Assembly (NCBI RefSeq): GCF_028290435.1
Contig: NZ_JAQGJV010000078.1
Coordinates: 54,340-118,339, forward strand
Length of the DNA stretch: 64,000 bases
Direction: 5' to 3'
DNA from: Devosia sp.
Lineage (GTDB): Bacteria; Pseudomonadota; Alphaproteobacteria; Rhizobiales; Devosiaceae
The notes beneath the pieces are model-generated. The model did not search any database. It was not told the origin of the DNA and saw nothing but the letters and a program-made list of their open reading frames with translations. A program made the position numbers and the translations under genes. Below are positions 31,115 to 41,098 of the stretch, piece by piece. The first letter of the stretch is position 1. Each line of letters starts with the position of its first letter.

Positions 31115-32400
31115 CCGACAAAGTCGCCAAACTCGTCATCGGGGATCAGTCCTACGAATTTCCGGTTCTGTCCGGGTCCGTCGGGCCGGATGTCATCGAC
31201 ATCCGATCGCTTTACGCCAAGACCGGCATGTTCACCTACGACCCCGGATTTACCTCCACGGCCGCTTGCGACAGCTCCATCACCTATATCGATGGCGACA
31301 AGGGCGAACTGCTGTATCGCGGCTATCCGATCGACCAGTTGGCCGCCAAAAGCAATTACCTGGAAGTATGCTACCTGCTGCTCTATGGCGAACTGCCGAG
31401 CAAGGTGCAGCTGAAGGACTTCGAAGAGGTCGTTACGCACCACACCATGGTGCATGAGCAGATGCACTATTTCTATCGCGGCTTCCGCCGCGACGCCCAT
31501 CCGATGGCAGTCATGACTGGCGTGGTCGGCGCCATGGCGGCGTTCTACCATGACTCCACCGACATCAACGATCCGCAGCAGCGCGAGATCGCCTCGATCC
31601 GCATGATCGCCAAGATGCCGACGATCGCCGCCATGGCGTATAAATATTCGGTGGGCCAGCCCTTCGTCTATCCGCGCAATGATCTCGATTTCGCCTCCAA
31701 TTTCCTGCACATGTGCTTCTCGGTCCCGGCCGAGCAGTACAAGGTGAACCCGGTTATCGCCAAGGCGATGGACCTGATCTTCACCCTGCATGCCGATCAC
31801 GAGCAGAACGCCTCGACCTCGACGGTCCGGCTCGCCGGCTCGTCCGACGCCAATCCTTTTGCCTGTATCGCGGCTGGCGTGGCCTGCCTTTGGGGCCCGG
31901 CCCATGGCGGCGCCAACGAGGCGGCGCTCAACATGCTCAAGGAAATCGGCACGGTTGACCGTATTCCCGAATTCATCGCCCGCGCCAAGGATAAGAATTC
32001 CGGCTTCAAGCTGATGGGCTTCGGCCATCGCGTCTACAAGAACTTCGATCCGCGCGCCACGGTCATGCAGGCGACGGCCAAGGAAGTGCTGGCTCTGCTT
32101 GGTGTCGAGAACAACCCGATCCTGCAGGTCGCGCAGGAACTGGAAAAGATTGCACTCGAGGACCAGTACTTCATCGATCGCAAGCTCTACCCAAATGTGG
32201 ATTTCTATTCGGGCATCATCCTTGAGGCCATTGGCTTCCCCACCTCGATGTTCACAGTGCTGTTCTCGGTCGCCCGTACGGTCGGCTGGATCGCGCAGTG
32301 GAAAGAAATGATCGCCGATCCGCAGAAGAAGATCGGCCGTCCGCGCCAGCTCTATAATGGCTCGCCGGCCCGCGACTACGAGGCGATCAGCGCCCGCTGA
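31111..32400 (+). CDS. gltA: Citrate synthase (type II)
   Basis: Citrate synthase condenses oxaloacetate and acetyl-CoA at the entry to the TCA cycle. The 429-residue product is of the NADH-sensitive hexameric type. Catalytic residues lie in [36 protein letters not shown] (His near 270), [17 protein letters not shown] (His, Arg near 310) and the late [20 protein letters not shown] (Asp near 370). Its ATG overlaps the upstream ORF. The 3' end overlaps the convergent lpxB by 14 bases. Confidence 0.97.
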   Translation: MTDKVAKLVIGDQSYEFPVLSGSVGPDVIDIRSLYAKTGMFTYDPGFTSTAACDSSITYIDGDKGELLYRGYPIDQLAAKSNYLEVCYLLLYGELPSKVQLKDFEEVVTHHTMVHEQMHYFYRGFRRDAHPMAVMTGVVGAMAAFYHDSTDINDPQQREIASIRMIAKMPTIAAMAYKYSVGQPFVYPRNDLDFASNFLHMCFSVPAEQYKVNPVIAKAMDLIFTLHADHEQNASTSTVRLAGSSDANPFACIAAGVACLWGPAHGGANEAALNMLKEIGTVDRIPEFIARAKDKNSGFKLMGFGHRVYKNFDPRATVMQATAKEVLALLGVENNPILQVAQELEKIALEDQYFIDRKLYPNVDFYSGIILEAIGFPTSMFTVLFSVARTVGWIAQWKEMIADPQKKIGRPRQLYNGSPARDYEAISAR

Positions 32401-33523
32401 TCTGCCAATGACTGAGGACCCGGTCCGCCGGGTCCTGCCGGGGCGCGTCCGACGTGCCGTGCACCATCAAATCCGCAAGCTCGCCAAAGGCCACAATCTG
32501 GTCCTGGCGGGTTTTTTTATTGTCGAGCAGGCGCAGCGCCGCGGCCTTGAGCGTTTCGGGCTCTGGCCCCGTGGTGATCAACTCATCGGTGACGATGCGG
32601 CCCAGCACGATATTGGGCAAGCCAACCTGCGGGCGGCCGATGCGGTCGAACTCGCGCGCCTGTGGCTTGTCGAGGACGTAGACGACGACCATGGGGACGC
32701 GGGCCAGCGCCAGTTCCAGTGTCGCGGTTCCAGAAACGGACAACGCCAGCACGCTTTGCTGATACAGCGCACGCCGCTCGGCGCGATTGGCGACAATGGT
32801 CACGGGCACCGGCCAATTGGCGGTCTCGGCGCTTAGCCGTCCCTCCAGCGAGCGCAGGGTGGGAATGAAGAAGCCGCTGATGGCGGGATGGTCGGCTAGT
32901 TGGGCGGCAACCTGACCTAGCAGGGGTAGATGGCGGCGTAATTCGCCATTGCGGCTGCCCGGCAGAAGAGCGACCAGCCCCCGGTCCATGCTGGTCGAGG
33001 TGGGGATGCCTTCGGCGAGCGAGGGGTGACCGACATAGTGCGTCGGTGGGCCTTCCAGCTGTGTCATTACCGCAGGCTCAAATGGCAAGACCGCGAGCAC
33101 TTCGTCAAATAGCGGCGTCAGCGCCTTGGCCCGATGTGGCGCGCGGGCCCAGACGCTGGGGGCGACGTAGAGCAGGATCGGCTTGGTGAATCCAAGTGCC
33201 TTGGCCCGCTTGGCCAAGCGCTTGGAGAAATCCTGCGCATCGACCAGCACGACGATATCGGGATTGCCAGCGACGATGGCGCGCGCCGTCTGCTCGATGC
33301 GCCATAGCAGTAGCGGCAGTCGCAGCAGCACGTCGGTCAGCCCCATAACCGCCAGATCACTCATCGGGAACAGCGGCTTGAGCCCCTGCCCCATCAGCTC
33401 GTCACCGCCGATACCGGACAGAGTCACCGCGACCTTGGCGCGCAGTCGCGTCACAAGATCTGCGGCAATGCGGTCGCCGGACGGCTCGCCTGCCAGAATG
33501 AACAGCTTGAGCGCGTCAGCCAT
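32387..33523 (-). CDS. lpxB: Lipid-A-disaccharide synthase
   Basis: LpxB joins UDP-diacylglucosamine and lipid X to form the lipid A disaccharide at the inner face of the cytoplasmic membrane. The 378 residues show [18 protein letters not shown] at the start, [20 protein letters not shown] near 37-56, [19 protein letters not shown] near 188 and [24 protein letters not shown] near 256. It is the last gene of the lpxD-fabZ-lpxA-lpxI-lpxB run and overlaps lpxI by 8 bases. Its 3' end overlaps gltA tail to tail. Confidence 0.96.
   Translation of the reverse strand: MADALKLFILAGEPSGDRIAADLVTRLRAKVAVTLSGIGGDELMGQGLKPLFPMSDLAVMGLTDVLLRLPLLLWRIEQTARAIVAGNPDIVVLVDAQDFSKRLAKRAKALGFTKPILLYVAPSVWARAPHRAKALTPLFDEVLAVLPFEPAVMTQLEGPPTHYVGHPSLAEGIPTSTSMDRGLVALLPGSRNGELRRHLPLLGQVAAQLADHPAISGFFIPTLRSLEGRLSAETANWPVPVTIVANRAERRALYQQSVLALSVSGTATLELALARVPMVVVYVLDKPQAREFDRIGRPQVGLPNIVLGRIVTDELITTGPEPETLKAAALRLLDNKKTRQDQIVAFGELADLMVHGTSDAPRQDPADRVLSHWQISGR
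32415..32436 (+). terminator. Hairpin inside the lpxB end, possible gltA terminator
   Basis: The 9-bp stem AGGACCCGG/CCGGGTCCT with loop TCCG lies 15 bases after the gltA stop, inside the C-terminal codons of lpxB. There is no T-tract, so it is a weak candidate for ending gltA transcripts. Confidence 0.35.
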
Positions 33524-34364
33524 CGGTGAGCCTCAGGCCAACGACGCTGACGCCGAGGCGGTTGGCGGCATCGACCAGCTCGGCGCGCTGCAACAGCAGG
33601 CTGTTGCCTGCCTCGACGGCGATCGCCGCAATGCCGGCGGCGGCGCAATTGGCTATGGTCTGCGGGCCGATGGCCGGCAGGTCGGCGAAGCTGGGCTGTT
33701 GCGGTTTGACGGCCTTGGCGAGAATCAGGCGCGCCGCGCCGTCACCAGCTAGACCCAGCCGTTTCAACTCGCCGGCCCTGGCAATCAGCGCATCGGTGCC
33801 GCCGATATCCTCGACGGCGAGGACCCGGTGGCCGGAGACGACTGCGGCCTGCCCGATATCCAGAGCGCCAATGGCGCGGGCCGTCCGTAACGCAAATTGG
33901 GCGAACCCGATCTCGTCTTCGGACAAGACAGGACCCGCGATTGCCCCTTCAGGCGCCAACAATTCAGGGGCGATTTCGTGGATGCCGACCAGATCGGCGC
34001 CGGTCATTTTCTTGAGCACGCTACCTAAGGCGGCCAGAGTGGCGTCGCCGACCGGCGCGGCACTGGCCGATGCGGCAGGTGCGTCTTTGTTGGCGAAGCG
34101 GATCAGCCCTTCGCGGGTCTTGTCGGAGAGATGAATACCGCCAGCCATGACGATGTGGGTGGTGCGAAAAATCTTGAGCGACCAGATGATGGCGAGCGGA
34201 TTTCCAACATCGACGCCAATGACCTTGACCTTGGTCACATCGCTGCGCGGCTCCAGCGTCAGCACCTGCACTTTATAGCCGGCTGCCAGCGCCGCATCGA
34301 CCGCATAAGGCGCCAGCGTTCCCGTGCCCGCGAAAATCGAAAGCCGTCCTGTCGCCTTGGCCAT
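33516..34364 (-). CDS. lpxI: UDP-2,3-diacylglucosamine pyrophosphatase LpxI
   Basis: LpxI cleaves UDP-2,3-diacylglucosamine to lipid X and UMP. It is the functional replacement for LpxH, found mainly in alphaproteobacteria. The 282 residues are in the DUF1009 family: LSIFAGTGTLAPYAVDAALA at the start, MAGGIHLSDKTREGLIRF near 74, and the C-terminal domain with VVSGHRVLAVEDIGGTDALI near 165 and PQQPSFADLPAIGPQTI near 222. Its place between lpxA and lpxB supports the role. The stop of lpxA directly precedes its ATG. Confidence 0.95.
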   Translation of the reverse strand: MAKATGRLSIFAGTGTLAPYAVDAALAAGYKVQVLTLEPRSDVTKVKVIGVDVGNPLAIIWSLKIFRTTHIVMAGGIHLSDKTREGLIRFANKDAPAASASAAPVGDATLAALGSVLKKMTGADLVGIHEIAPELLAPEGAIAGPVLSEDEIGFAQFALRTARAIGALDIGQAAVVSGHRVLAVEDIGGTDALIARAGELKRLGLAGDGAARLILAKAVKPQQPSFADLPAIGPQTIANCAAAGIAAIAVEAGNSLLLQRAELVDAANRLGVSVVGLRLTDG

Positions 34365-35177
34365 TTATTCGGGAGTGTGGCCGTTGCGCGGAATGAGGAT
34401 CGGCCGGTCGGATGCGGCGCCGATGAATTTCACCACGTCCTGGACCAGCGCGTCGTTCTTAAACAGTTCGGCGGCGTCTTCGACACGTTCGCGCAACGTG
34501 CCTTCGCTGGCGAAGATCATACGGTAGGCTGCGCGCAGCCGATGAATGGCCTCGCGGTCGAACTTGCGGCGCTTGAGGCCGACCAGGTTTAGGCCGGCCA
34601 GCGAGGCGCGGTTGCCCAGGGCCATACCATAGGGGATGACGTCGCCATCGATCATCGATTGCGCACCGATAAAGGCATGGGGCCCAACGCGGGTGAACTG
34701 ATGCACCACGGCCATGCCACCGAAAGTGACGTTGTCGCCCACCAGGACGTGGCCGGCCAAACCGACGTAGTTGGCCATGATGACGTTGTTGCCAAGGATG
34801 CAGTCGTGCGCCACGTGTGCGCTGGCCATCAGCAGGCAGTCATTGCCGATCTTGGTCAGCATCCCACCACCGGCAGCAGTGCCGGGATTGATGGTTACGG
34901 CTTCGCGGATAACGCAGCGCTCACCGATTTCCAGTCGCGAGGCCTCGCCGGCATATTTACGGTCCTGCGGCTCATGACCAACCGAGGCGAAGGGGAAAAT
35001 GCGCGAGCCGGCACCGATTTCGGTATGGCCGTCGATGGTGACGTGGGAAACGAGTTCCACATTGTCATGCAGAACGACATTGTCGCCGATGATGCAGAAC
35101 GGGCCGACTTTGACCTCTGAGCCCAGCTTGGCGCCAGATCCGACGATTGCCGTCGGATGAATGGTGGCCGACGTCAC
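34365..35177 (-). CDS. lpxA: UDP-N-acetylglucosamine acyltransferase
   Basis: LpxA adds the 3-hydroxyacyl chain to UDP-GlcNAc, the first lipid A step. The 270 residues form a left-handed beta helix of hexapeptide repeats (IHPTAIVGSGAKLGSEVKVG onwards). The catalytic His is in LMASAHVAHDCILGNNVIMA near 120-139, followed by the QSMIDGDVIPYGMALGN segment and a helical C-terminus (GLKRRKFDREAIHRLRAAYR). The start is a GTG that overlaps the fabZ stop as GTGA. Confidence 0.96.
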   Translation of the reverse strand: MTSATIHPTAIVGSGAKLGSEVKVGPFCIIGDNVVLHDNVELVSHVTIDGHTEIGAGSRIFPFASVGHEPQDRKYAGEASRLEIGERCVIREAVTINPGTAAGGGMLTKIGNDCLLMASAHVAHDCILGNNVIMANYVGLAGHVLVGDNVTFGGMAVVHQFTRVGPHAFIGAQSMIDGDVIPYGMALGNRASLAGLNLVGLKRRKFDREAIHRLRAAYRMIFASEGTLRERVEDAAELFKNDALVQDVVKFIGAASDRPILIPRNGHTPE

Positions 35178-35650
35178 AGGGGAACCCCGACGATCATCGC
35201 CGTGATCTCGGCTTCAGCAATGATGACACCATCAACGATGGCCTCTGCCTTATAGCGGCCGACATTGCGCCGGCGCTGAATCTTGGAAATGTGGAACTCG
35301 ATCTTGTCGCCCGGGCCGGCCGGCTTGCGGAACTTGGCTTTGTCCACGCCCAGCATGAGCACGATATTTTTGCGGTCGCCGCTCGAATCATGGGCGATGA
35401 CGATGGCGCCAGCCGTCTGGGCCATGCCTTCGATGATCAGTACCCCGGGAAAAATCGGGTTTTCCGGAAAGTGACCCTGAAAGATCGGCTCATTGAACGT
35501 CACGTTCTTGATGCCGATGGCGGTTTCGTCGCCGTCGATTTCGATGATCTTGTCGATCATCAGCATTGGGTAACGATGGGGCAGGCTTTTGAGGATTTCG
35601 GCGATGCTCATCGCTGTGAGCTCTTTGCTCGCGGTCGATAGATCGGTCAT
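35174..35650 (-). CDS. fabZ: 3-hydroxyacyl-ACP dehydratase FabZ
   Basis: FabZ dehydrates 3-hydroxyacyl-ACP in fatty-acid elongation. It competes with LpxA and LpxD for hydroxyacyl-ACP, hence its usual place here. The 158 residues form a hot-dog fold with [18 protein letters not shown] near 22-39, the active-site His in [19 protein letters not shown] near 60 and the Glu in [14 protein letters not shown] near 75. The ATG at 35650 overlaps the lpxD stop as ATGA; an internal ATG ([15 protein letters not shown]) is a possible shorter start. Confidence 0.96.
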   Translation of the reverse strand: MTDLSTASKELTAMSIAEILKSLPHRYPMLMIDKIIEIDGDETAIGIKNVTFNEPIFQGHFPENPIFPGVLIIEGMAQTAGAIVIAHDSSGDRKNIVLMLGVDKAKFRKPAGPGDKIEFHISKIQRRRNVGRYKAEAIVDGVIIAEAEITAMIVGVPL

Positions 35651-36675
35651 TGCCGCTTGTCCCCTTTCGATAGTTTTCGCATGACGGCGATTTCGCGCCA
35701 GAAGTCTCTTATATCCTGCGCCGGAGCCCCGGCAAGCTTGGAGCCGGGCGGCCAGTTCTTGGTGACCGCGGCTCGACCATGGACCACCGAGCCAGCGCCG
35801 ATGGTCAGGTGGCCGGAGGTGCCGGTGCCGCCGCCCATCAGCACACCATCGCCGATAATGGTTGAGCCCGATAAGCCGCTCATCGCCGCGATCAGGCAAT
35901 TGCGGCCGATGCGGCAGTTGTGGCCAATCTGGACCAGGTTGTCGATCTTGGTGCCCTCGCCCAGCACGGTGTCGCCCAAGGCCCCGCGGTCGATCGTCGA
36001 ATTGGCTCCGATTTCGACGCGGTCCTGAACGATAACGCGGCCAAGCTGTGGAATCTTGCGGTTGGTTTGGCCATGGTCGAGCCAGCCGAAGCCTTCAGTG
36101 CCGATACGCACGCCGGAATGGATTGTCACGCCATTGCCGATATGGGTGCAATCGATCGTGGTATTGGCGGCAATGATGCAGTTACGGCCGATGGTAACGC
36201 CGGCACCAATGACGGTGTTGGCCCCGATAATAGTTTCTCGGCCAATCTCGACGCCCGGACCGATGACGACATTGGAGCCCAGCACCACGTCGCGCTCCAG
36301 CAGCGGCGGCTCCAGATCGTTGCGTTGTGCGGCGATGACCGAGCGGGTGCTGTCCGGATAGAGAAAATCGAGAATGTCGGCAAAGAGTTGGTGTGGGCGT
36401 TCAACGACCAGTGCCTGGGTCTGCGCCGGAACTGCATCAGCCAAGCCGGCGGCAATGACGACCAGACCAGCCGAGGTGCTGCGCAAGTCTTCGACGTAGT
36501 TGAGGTGGGCGGCCAGCGCCAGGTCGCCGGGAGCGGCCAGGTCCAGTTCGGCGACGCCGTGGATTTCGAAATCCTCACCGTTGAGGCTGGCCAGGGCATC
36601 GCTCCAGCCGGTCGCGGCCAGAATGGTGCTTAGCTTGGCTGGGCCGGCAAAGCGGTGAAAACGGGTGTCGACCAT
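35647..36675 (-). CDS. lpxD: UDP-3-O-(3-hydroxyacyl)glucosamine N-acyltransferase
   Basis: LpxD adds the second hydroxyacyl chain in lipid A synthesis. The 342 residues have the N-terminal uridine-binding domain (to about 100) and then a left-handed beta helix from [20 protein letters not shown]. The catalytic His is in [20 protein letters not shown] near 240. The ATG at 36675 is chosen because the alternative TTG at 36693 lies in the T-tract side of the bamA terminator. It starts the lpxD-fabZ-lpxA-lpxI-lpxB run. Confidence 0.95.
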   Translation of the reverse strand: MVDTRFHRFAGPAKLSTILAATGWSDALASLNGEDFEIHGVAELDLAAPGDLALAAHLNYVEDLRSTSAGLVVIAAGLADAVPAQTQALVVERPHQLFADILDFLYPDSTRSVIAAQRNDLEPPLLERDVVLGSNVVIGPGVEIGRETIIGANTVIGAGVTIGRNCIIAANTTIDCTHIGNGVTIHSGVRIGTEGFGWLDHGQTNRKIPQLGRVIVQDRVEIGANSTIDRGALGDTVLGEGTKIDNLVQIGHNCRIGRNCLIAAMSGLSGSTIIGDGVLMGGGTGTSGHLTIGAGSVVHGRAAVTKNWPPGSKLAGAPAQDIRDFWREIAVMRKLSKGDKRQ

Positions 36676-36683
36676 GGTGTCAC

Positions 36684-36726
36684 TCAAAAACAATCGAGCC
36701 GCGGCGCTACCGCCCCGCGGCTCGAT
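36684..36726 (-). terminator. Strong intrinsic terminator between bamA and lpxD
   Basis: The 12-bp stem ATCGAGCCGCGG/CCGCGGCTCGAT (36693-36726) is followed on the minus strand by TTGTTTTTG. It ends only 9 bases before the lpxD ATG, so read-through from bamA into lpxD should be limited. Confidence 0.9.
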
Positions 36727-36748
36727 AAATCTACTTACGCAATGGCGT

Positions 36749-38863
36749 CTACAGCAAGGTCGACAGGGTCAGCTGGAACACCTGGGTACGATCCGAGCTC
36801 GATTTGCCAAGCACGTGGGCGAAGTCGCCACGCAGCGGGCCGAACGGCGAGTCCCAGAGCAGCGAGGCACCGATCGACGTACGCCATGGCGTATCCGTGC
36901 TGCCTGGCTCAACCGTGTTGGCGCCAAAGTCCGGCAGACCATCCACCCAGGCGGCATCCGCCCAGATTGCGCCGCTCAGGCCATAGCTTTCCGGCAGGAC
37001 CGGGAGCGGGAACTGGATTTCGGCCGAAACGCCAGCATACATCGTGGCGCCGAGATATTCGCCAGTCGACAGACGCGGTCCGAGACCACGGCTTTGGAAC
37101 CCACGGATCAGCGAACCACCTGGATTGAAGGCTTCGACCGGGCTCACGCCATTGTCGCTCAGATCGTTGATCACGCCAGCCTGGCCCTTGATGCTGGCCA
37201 CGATGCCGCTGTCATCCATCAGCGGGATGAAGTAACGACCCTTGGCCTCGGTTTTGATCAGGTTATGATCCCAGCCGATGTATTGCTGCGTGAACGTTGC
37301 ATAGAGGCCTTCGGTCGGCTTCTTGACGTTATCGACGCCATTCCAGGTCAGAGTGTAGCCGACGAAGGCCTTGTAGTATTCGTGGCCATCCACGACCAGG
37401 GTCGAGGTCGGACCTTCTTCGTCGACGATGACCTTGCGTTCACCACCGGCGAACACGGTCGCCGACAGGTCACGGGTGATCGGCACGCCGAAGCGCAACT
37501 GGCCGCCCGTCGACTGCGAACCATAGAAGTTCGTATCGGATTCGTCGCTAATACGATGATAGGCATCGACGCCGGCAGATACTTTCAGGCCCATGAAGCG
37601 GGGATCGGTGAACGAGAAGTCGAAGGTGCGGCCGGACTGCGAAGCGCCAACAGCGGCACGCAGATACTGGCCACGGCCAAGGAAGTTGCGCTCGGTCAGC
37701 GACAGTTCGCCCAGGACGCCGTCAGAGGTCGAATAGCCCGCGGTTGCGCCGTAGTCACCAGTCGACTGCTCAGTCACCGCGATGTTGATCACGACCTTAT
37801 CGGGCGAAGAGCCGGCCTGGGTGGTGATATCGACAGCCGAGAAGAAGCCGAGGTTCTGGATCGCGGTGCGGCCACGAACGACCATCGAACGGTTGAAGGG
37901 GTCGCCTTCGGCGAACTCCAGCTCACGGCGGACCACGAAATCACGGGTCTTGGTATTGCCGGTGATGTTGATGCGCTCGACATAGACGCGCGGGCCCTCG
38001 TCAACCAGATAGGTGACGTTGAACTTGCGATTGGTGACGTCACGATCAAGGCGAGCGCGGACGTCGGCGAACGAATAACCCTGCGTGGTGGCCTCGTAGG
38101 ACATGTCCTCGATGGACTTCTGCAGGTCGGTGATCGAATAGCGGCTGCCCTGCCCGGTCTTGACGGTGCCGGTCAGCACATTGGTGTTCAGGCCGCTGAT
38201 GCTGGTTTCGATACCAACATTGCCGAACTCATACTTCTCGCCTTCGTTGACGGTGAAGTTGATAAAATAGTCATTGCGGGCTGCATCGTACTCGCCGACC
38301 GAGGTCACCTGTGCGTCAGGATAACCATGGGTGGCGTAGTAGAGGCGGACGCGTTCACGATCGACCGCAAGCTTCTGCTCGTCGTAACCGTCGTCCTTGA
38401 ACAGCCAGCTCAGGAAGCCGGTTTCCTTGGTCAGCAGCGTGCCCTTGAGGGTTCCGCCATTGATCGCGTTGTTACCGGTGAAATTGATTGCAGCGATACC
38501 GGCGCGATCGCCTTCGTTGACGACGAAGGTAACGCGAACACGGCCATCGGGGATGGTTTCGGTCTTGGCGGTCACGCCGACGGAGCGATAGCCATCCTTG
38601 TCATAAGCCTGACGGATGCTTTCGATGTCGGAGGCCAGACGCGCCTGAGTGAAGATGCCGGATGCCGAGACATCCACCATGGTCAGGAGTTGTGCATCAG
38701 AGAAGCGCTTGTTGCCATCGAACAGCACCGAGCCGACCAACTGCTCCTGCGCTTGCGCCATGGCGGTGCCGAGGACTGGAATACTGGTGCCGGCCAGTGG
38801 CGCAGCGCCCAGGATTGCCAGCGCAAAGAACACGCCGCGCATCAGCTTGGTAGGGTGGATCAT
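36749..38863 (-). CDS. bamA: Outer membrane protein assembly factor BamA
   Basis: BamA is the central barrel of the machinery that inserts outer-membrane proteins. The 704 residues begin with a signal sequence ending near [10 protein letters not shown]. Five POTRA domains run to about residue 355 (first [20 protein letters not shown], then [15 protein letters not shown], then [20 protein letters not shown]). The 16-strand barrel has the lid motif [18 protein letters not shown] near 595. The C-terminus reads [11 protein letters not shown] and lacks the terminal aromatic residue usual for outer-membrane barrels. It lies downstream of rseP, as in most alphaproteobacteria. Confidence 0.96.
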   Translation of the reverse strand: MIHPTKLMRGVFFALAILGAAPLAGTSIPVLGTAMAQAQEQLVGSVLFDGNKRFSDAQLLTMVDVSASGIFTQARLASDIESIRQAYDKDGYRSVGVTAKTETIPDGRVRVTFVVNEGDRAGIAAINFTGNNAINGGTLKGTLLTKETGFLSWLFKDDGYDEQKLAVDRERVRLYYATHGYPDAQVTSVGEYDAARNDYFINFTVNEGEKYEFGNVGIETSISGLNTNVLTGTVKTGQGSRYSITDLQKSIEDMSYEATTQGYSFADVRARLDRDVTNRKFNVTYLVDEGPRVYVERINITGNTKTRDFVVRRELEFAEGDPFNRSMVVRGRTAIQNLGFFSAVDITTQAGSSPDKVVINIAVTEQSTGDYGATAGYSTSDGVLGELSLTERNFLGRGQYLRAAVGASQSGRTFDFSFTDPRFMGLKVSAGVDAYHRISDESDTNFYGSQSTGGQLRFGVPITRDLSATVFAGGERKVIVDEEGPTSTLVVDGHEYYKAFVGYTLTWNGVDNVKKPTEGLYATFTQQYIGWDHNLIKTEAKGRYFIPLMDDSGIVASIKGQAGVINDLSDNGVSPVEAFNPGGSLIRGFQSRGLGPRLSTGEYLGATMYAGVSAEIQFPLPVLPESYGLSGAIWADAAWVDGLPDFGANTVEPGSTDTPWRTSIGASLLWDSPFGPLRGDFAHVLGKSSSDRTQVFQLTLSTLL

Positions 38864-39047
38864 CGTTTTTATTGCCTTCTGCGACCTGCCCGGGGAATCG
38901 CCATGCACAGCGCTCCCCCAAGCTAACTCCATTGAACTGTTTTACTGTTTTTTTAACCACAGACAAGGAGCATGCCTTGTAGCGGTTAGTAAATGATTGG
39001 CGGCCTTGTATTCGTGCAACACCTTGCGAACTAAGGTTAACAGCGAC

Positions 39048-40196
39048 TTAACTGAGGGTCCTGAGGTATGCGAACAATGTGTCGTTGAACAGCGTAAACA
39101 CCGTCAACGCCAGCACCAGCGCGAAGCCGAGGCGGAAGCCCATTTCCTGAATCCTCATGCTCAGCGGCTTACGCCGCGCAGCTTCGATCAGGTAGTACAT
39201 CAAATGCCCGCCGTCGAGCATAGGTACGGGCAAAAGATTGAAAATTCCGATATTTAGCGAGAGCAGCGCGGTCAGATTGATCAGCGCCACCACGCCCAGG
39301 GTCGCCACCTCGCCGGAAACCTTGGCAACCTTGACGGGTCCGCCAAGCTGCTCCACATCGCCGCGGCCGACAAAGAAGTCGCCCAGAAATGCGCCGGTGC
39401 GCTGCACGATGAGGCGGATTTCCTCAACGGTCATGCCCAAGGCCTCGACCGGGCCGGGCCGATACAGCGTGACGTCGTTATCGGCGACATCGCGGCTGAC
39501 GCCGATGCGCCCGATGCGCTGGTTATTGCCGAAACGGTCCTGCACTTCGACCGCTTCGGGCGTCAAAGTCAGGGTTTGAGGGGCGCCGTTGCGCTCGATG
39601 GCAAGGCTCACCTGGCGCGCCGGGCTGGTGGCGACAAAGCGTTGAAAATCCTCGAAACCGCGCACCACATAGCCGTCTACGGCGACGATGGTGTCGCCGG
39701 CCCGGAGGCCGGCCTGCTCAGCCACCGAGCCGGCGGTCACCCCGGTGATCACTGGTGGGATGGTATAGCGGCCATAGCCGAGCAGCAGCGCGTAGAGGAT
39801 CACGAAAGTCAGGATCACGTTGGCCAGCGGGCCGGCGACGACGACCGCAATGCGCTGCCAGACGTTCTTGTTGGCGAACAGATGCGGAGCCAGTTCCGGA
39901 TCGAGGTTTTCCACAGCATCGGGATCCGGCACGCTGGCGGCATTCATGTCGCCGACGAAGCGCACATAGCCGCCCAGGGGAATCGCCGAAATTTTCCAGC
40001 GCGTGCCGCGCTTGTCGTTCCAGCCGACCAGTTCGGGCCCAAAGCCGATTGAGAAAGTCTGGATGGCGATGCCATTCCAGCGCGCCACCAGGTAATGGCC
40101 CATTTCGTGGACGAATACGATCACGGTCAGCACGACCAGGAACGGCAGCACATAAGACAAAAGCCAGGGAACGAAGGCGAGCACTGAAGCGAACAT
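39048..40196 (-). CDS. rseP: RIP metalloprotease RseP (site-2 protease)
   Basis: RseP cuts membrane-embedded substrates such as anti-sigma factors and leftover signal peptides. The 382 residues are polytopic. The zinc site HEMGH is in VIVFVHEMGHYLVARWNGI near 25-43, a PDZ domain lies near 130-210 (AEQAGLRAGDTIVAVDGYVV), and the second metal motif is in GIFNLLPVPMLDGGHLMYYL near 325. GGAAG precedes the ATG at 40196; seven more codons upstream are open. dxr, often found between cdsA and rseP, is absent. Confidence 0.95.
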   Translation of the reverse strand: MFASVLAFVPWLLSYVLPFLVVLTVIVFVHEMGHYLVARWNGIAIQTFSIGFGPELVGWNDKRGTRWKISAIPLGGYVRFVGDMNAASVPDPDAVENLDPELAPHLFANKNVWQRIAVVVAGPLANVILTFVILYALLLGYGRYTIPPVITGVTAGSVAEQAGLRAGDTIVAVDGYVVRGFEDFQRFVATSPARQVSLAIERNGAPQTLTLTPEAVEVQDRFGNNQRIGRIGVSRDVADNDVTLYRPGPVEALGMTVEEIRLIVQRTGAFLGDFFVGRGDVEQLGGPVKVAKVSGEVATLGVVALINLTALLSLNIGIFNLLPVPMLDGGHLMYYLIEAARRKPLSMRIQEMGFRLGFALVLALTVFTLFNDTLFAYLRTLS

Positions 40197-40237
40197 TGTC
40201 TTCCTTATCGGCGGCAATCACCGCGCAGGAGGCGGTA

Positions 40238-41098
40238 TCACCAGAACAGCAGTCCTTCGGCCACGGCGCCGAAACCAGCATGCAGCGTCCCGAGGAGCAG
40301 CACGAACAACACGCCGAATGTGAGGCTGTCGAGCCGATCCATTAGGCCGCCATGTCCGGGAATGATATCGCCGCTGTCCTTGATGCGGAAGTGGCGCTTT
40401 GCCGCGCTCTCGCTGAGGTCGCCCAACTGGCCCAAAATGCTGATGATGGCCGAGATGATCAGGCCGATCCACCACGGCGAATCGGTGGCGATGATCCAGA
40501 CGATCAGGCCGGCCGTGGTGCCGAGCGACAGCCCGCCCAAAGCGCCGGACCATGTCTTGGAGGGCGAGATATCGGGCGCCAGCTTTTCTCCGCCGATCTG
40601 CCGACCGGTGAAGAACGCGGCCGAATCGGTCATCCACACGACCGTGGCGAGGTACACGCCGGCCCAGACGCCGGTCAGCGTCGTGCCACGCAGGGCCAGC
40701 AGGGCGACGATGACTGCTCCGGTGAGCACCAGGCCGCCAATGCGCCAAAGGACCCCTTCCCCGCGCGCGACGAGCGCGACGACGCAGGCAAGGCCAATAA
40801 AGCCTGCCGAGCCGGCTAGGCCGAGCCAGGGAAACAGCGGGCCCGAAAGCGCTATGAGACCGATCAACACAATGCCGACCGGCGTCAACGGCGCCCGGGT
40901 GACCATTGTCTCCCACTCGCGATAGACGCCGGCAAACACCACACCGACCACAAGTGCGAACAGATAGCCGCCGAGGTAAAGCGTCAGCGCCACGACGGGA
41001 AGCAGCACGAATGCGGAAATCAGTCGCGGGCCGAGATCGGCCCAGTTACGGCGGCGATTGGGGGTAGGATCGGCAGCGGGATCGCCGGGATTGGTCAA
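40238..41098 (-). CDS. cdsA: Phosphatidate cytidylyltransferase
   Basis: CdsA makes CDP-diacylglycerol, the precursor of all bacterial phospholipids. The 286 residues are an integral membrane protein with about seven to eight helices. The family signature is in SPSKTWSGALGGLSLG near residue 190 and in the C-terminal KRHFRIKDSGDIIPGHGGLMDRLDSL near 245-270. The start is a TTG that overlaps the uppS stop as TTGA, with GAGG about 10 bases before it. The long frame to 41233 lies inside uppS and is rejected. Confidence 0.95.
   Translation of the reverse strand: MTNPGDPAADPTPNRRRNWADLGPRLISAFVLLPVVALTLYLGGYLFALVVGVVFAGVYREWETMVTRAPLTPVGIVLIGLIALSGPLFPWLGLAGSAGFIGLACVVALVARGEGVLWRIGGLVLTGAVIVALLALRGTTLTGVWAGVYLATVVWMTDSAAFFTGRQIGGEKLAPDISPSKTWSGALGGLSLGTTAGLIVWIIATDSPWWIGLIISAIISILGQLGDLSESAAKRHFRIKDSGDIIPGHGGLMDRLDSLTFGVLFVLLLGTLHAGFGAVAEGLLFW

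Noticed and set aside
36665..38926. 753-codon open frame antisense to bamA
   Set aside because: High-GC shadow of bamA; no ribosome site and composition is that of an antisense frame.
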